Below, in pieces: positions 61,651 through 64,000 of a DNA stretch of 64,000 bases. The number at the start of each line of letters is the position of its first letter. Positions within the stretch are counted from its first letter, which is position 1. The stretch covers positions 1,984,001 to 2,048,000 of the forward strand of contig CM060181.1 of NCBI GenBank assembly GCA_030549775.1, in the 5' to 3' direction. This stretch comes from Tamarix chinensis. Taxonomy: Eukaryota > Streptophyta > Magnoliopsida > Caryophyllales > Tamaricaceae. The notes beneath the pieces are model-generated. The model searched no databases. It had not been told where the DNA came from and saw only the letters and a program-made list of their open reading frames with translations. The translations under genes and the position numbers were made by a program.

Positions 61651-62372
61651 TGAGCATACCTGTGATATTATGGATCTGATTATGTTGTATCCGTAAGTTT
61701 ACCTGTGACGTTATGGATTTATTATGTTATACCTATAAGTATGTCTGGGATGATATGAATCTTAGTAAATTATACTTGTAATGTACGTGATTGTTTGGGA
61801 ATTTATGCTGAGACGTGAATTATGCTGAAGTTGGGTTTTAATTATTACTCAGAGAGTATTTTTGGGATGTTCAATAATAATTTTTGCTATTTTAGATGAA
61901 CGAATATGAGTAGTACGTGACCTTGATGGAATTTAATCATCTGAGTAATTATTGTATCTCAATCATCGTATTTATATAGATATATCTTATACCATGTTAA
62001 TTGTATGCCTTGTATGTGTTCCATGCTGATTTATCGTATTAGTTTGGTATAAAGGGTTTTCCAGTGCCGTAGTACTGAAGGGTTTATTTTCATGGGCCCC
62101 TGCCTATTCATGGGCAGTGGACTTTACAGGTCAGCCTCTGAACTCAGTCAAATGCTGATAGTTCAGATTTGGGAGCGTAGGACTATCCAGTGTTTCTTTT
62201 GTTGTCTTATTTCCGGTTGTATTTGGACCCTCATGTCCACCTATAATTTCTCTCTCGAGTTTCGTAAACTGCTAATATCATTTTTAATTAGCAATATTTA
62301 TCTAACATTCTCTCTATCCTGATTTCTGTAATCATGATATTAATTTAAGCGGATTAATGATTTTAGCCTTAG

Positions 62373-62417
62373 CACTTGGTATGAGAATGGTAGAGGAAAC
62401 CAGACTTGTACCAAGTG
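62373..62417 (+). other. LTR 3'-proximal hairpin, copy C
   Basis: CACTTGGTA and TACCAAGTG pair perfectly over 9 bp around a 27-base loop that contains GGTAGAGGAAACCAGAC. It ends 90 bp before the LTR terminus. Confidence 0.62.
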
Positions 62418-62547
62418 TGGCAGTAACACCCTTTGTTTTTATTGTTTTAGCTTCCGCACTTAACTCTGTAAACAAAATTTTTCAGTTGTAAATTTTGGGG
62501 TGTTACACACACCCTCTCACGTTGCGTGCATACAGCGTGAGGATGAG

Positions 62548-64000
62548 TGAAATACCCCAAAATCCTAAATTCCAAAATTTTGGCCAAATAAGGAATTAGT
62601 AGGAAATTAAACATATTAATTTAATTACTTAAATGTAGGGAATTAATTAAGGTAAATTAAGAGGGAATAATAAAGAATTTAATTGGATGAAAATTTGGGT
62701 ATTTCCTAATTAGTATGGAAATTAAGGAAATTTATCTAAAATAGTCTAACTAAGCAAAAAGGAAATTTATTTAATATTTTATGAATATTAATATTCTAAA
62801 CAGCCCAAAAATATTCTAAATAATCTATGAAAAATCCAAACCCTAAATAAAACATTTTCTCTTTTCTTTTCCCTCATTTTCCTTCTTCCTTTTCTTCCTT
62901 TCCTTTTTCTTCCTTTTTCTCCGTCGGTTGGGCCCGTCCCCGCGGCCCAGCCCTTCTCTTCTTTTCCTTTCTCCCTCCCCCGCGGCCCAGCGTCGTTCGC
63001 TGGCCAACGCCCGAGTGCGATGCAGCGTTTTGCCTTTCGATCCGCGGAAGCGCCGCGTCGCGATTAATGAGCCTTATAACCGTTGCCAACCAATGACACG
63101 ACGCTGCGTTCCAACCTTCTAAACAATGAAACGACGCGTCGAGATTAGGAACGTTATAACCGTTGCCGACCGGCCGGTTTCTCCCCTTTCTTTTCTTCCC
63201 TGGACCGCCGGTTCAACCTACCCCGCTGTCGTCTTCTTCCTCGCGCCTGTGACCACCGCGCCGCTGCAACGCCGACAACGCCACAGTCCGGCCGTCCTTC
63301 TCGTCCTTTCTCCCGTCCCTTTCTTTCCCGATTTGTCCCAGCCTACCGTCCTGCACCGCCTAGGCCCTGCCCCCTTTCCTTTCTCGTCCAAACCGAGCTA
63401 GAACCTGCTGACAGAGAATCTGCAGGCCTGCTCGATCACCGCCGGACGGCGTACTGCCGTGACTTGGCGTGTCCTCTCCTCCTTCGTCGTTTTCTCCCCC
63501 CAATTGCCTATAAATACCCCCCTTCAACAGCCATAACCTGTGCTGCAAAAATTACCCCGAAACTCTGCCTCTCTGTCGCCTGAAAATCAGACGAAGCTTC
63601 CGCCGCCGCCGGTGATCGCCGCCGCCACCGCTGGCCACCAAAAACACCCCTGCACCTTCCTCGAAAAAACCAAACCATCGCCGCCCTCCACCCTGCCCTG
63701 CACGTGCCGCCATAGACGTGTGAAGCTCCCTGCTGGAAAACCCCTCTTCTAGTCGCCGCCGCCCCTTACGCCGCCCATAGCCGCCACCTCCGCCGTGTTC
63801 CACCCTCCTTCCACCTTCCAAAGTAACCTGCAGGTCCTCCCCTACCTGCCCATACCCTCCTTACCCCCTGCTTCCTTCTCCACCGGCCTCCACCATTTTC
63901 CACCACCTTCCTCCTCCTTCGGCCGCCGAGTCCACCACCGCGCGCCGCCGCCCTGCTCACGCCACCACCCTCATTCCACTCCCCTCTCCCTGTTGTCTCC
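62548..64000 (+). mobile_element. Long LTR D (TGTAAYACCCC family), 5' part
   Basis: Starts TGAAATACCCCAAAATCC at 62548, a variant of the family 5' terminus (compare GGGGCATTTCA, the complement in copy E). It has an AT-rich leader to about 62865 and then a C/GC-rich zone to the window end. It inserted into LTR B; the five bases before it are ATGAG. Frames in the GC-rich zone are Pro/Ser/Arg-rich in all readings and are not accepted as genes. Confidence 0.78.
63509..63516 (+). promoter_or_regulatory. Candidate TATA box of LTR D
   Basis: TATAAATA in the context GCCTATAAATACCCCCC lies 961 bp from the LTR start, with a C-rich initiator region 25-35 bp downstream. It is a textbook plant TATA box and the best promoter candidate in the repeat family. 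Confidence 0.55.

Larger units (their letters stand above)
58450..62507 (+). mobile_element. Solo LTR C (TGTAAYACCCC family) nested in LTR B
   Basis: Starts TGTAATACCCCG at 58450 and ends GGGGTGTTACA at 62507. CACAC flanks both sides (58445-58449 and 62508-62512), a perfect 5-bp target duplication. Length is 4058 bp. The order on the sense strand is AT-rich leader, C-rich zone (59040-59940), TA run, GGTATTTTAGTAATTT word, CTCGAGATCGG block (60990-61100), hairpin repeats, 3'-proximal hairpin, then GCTTCCGCAC and the terminus. No protein domain is present. It is a reference copy for the family. Confidence 0.93.
56060..62547 (-). mobile_element. Long LTR B (minus strand), interrupted by C and D
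   Basis: Begins TGTAACACCCCAAAATTTAC at 56060 (its 3' end). It runs to 58449, is broken by solo LTR C, continues at 62513-62547 (CCTCTCACGTTGCGTGCATACAGCGTG-like segment, the mirror of ACGCTGCTCATGCAGCGTG in copy C at 59922-59940), and is broken again by LTR D at 62548. It carries the hairpin and the CCACTATT repeat array near its 3' end. The five bases before it are CCAGC. Confidence 0.85.

Overview
The window is plant nuclear DNA, most likely from a flowering plant with a repeat-rich genome. It is AT-rich, its GT-AG introns split clear plant gene families (a plant metallothionein and a P-class PPR protein), and nearly everything else is transposable-element debris of plant type. I cannot name the species. 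Only three loci look like intact host genes, all on the + strand: a 72-residue metallothionein in three exons (7006-8075), a 523-residue organelle-type PPR protein in two exons (21212-23045), and a 249-residue HDHD3-like HAD hydrolase in three coding exons with a probable 5' UTR intron (45093-46335). They are unrelated and far apart; no pathway or operon links them.

Layout: 1-2138 is the 5' part of a long LTR on the minus strand. 2139-3060 holds a LINE ORF1 remnant. 5200-6090 is a degenerate repeat tract. The metallothionein gene follows, then a decayed Ty1/copia element with both LTRs (about 8843-13870, minus strand), a decayed L1-type LINE (about 15540-20211, plus strand), a hAT-type MITE (20550-20864) and the PPR gene. 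From 25963 to about 40454 lies a decayed CACTA (En/Spm) transposon carrying TNP2-type transposase remnants. It was invaded by a hAT-type MITE and by a solo LTR (F), which was itself invaded by a second solo LTR (E). 40455-42540 is TTA-rich low-complexity DNA. 42548-43651 is one hAT-type MITE nested in another. The HAD gene follows, then a short non-autonomous LTR retrotransposon (47502-50032). From 52627 to the end is a second nest of long LTRs (A, B, C, D) in both orientations.

The dominant repeat is one superfamily of 4.0-4.6 kb LTRs that begin TGTAATACCCC or similar and end GGGGTGTTACA. Seven copies or parts are present, with no internal coding region in the window. Three are complete solo LTRs with perfect 5-bp target-site duplications: ATATC (F), CAAAA (E) and CACAC (C).

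The observation I rate most worth following is inside these LTRs. About 0.6-1.4 kb from the 3' end, each copy whose 3' part is visible carries a short tandem array. The unit sequence differs between copies (34 bp in F, 45 bp in E, about 58 bp in B, about 31 bp in C), but units in every array can fold into a small hairpin, and several units show paired changes that keep the stem. A separate hairpin about 90-140 bp from the LTR 3' end also changes arm sequence between copies while keeping complementarity. I read this by eye; a structural-covariation test on more family copies would decide it.
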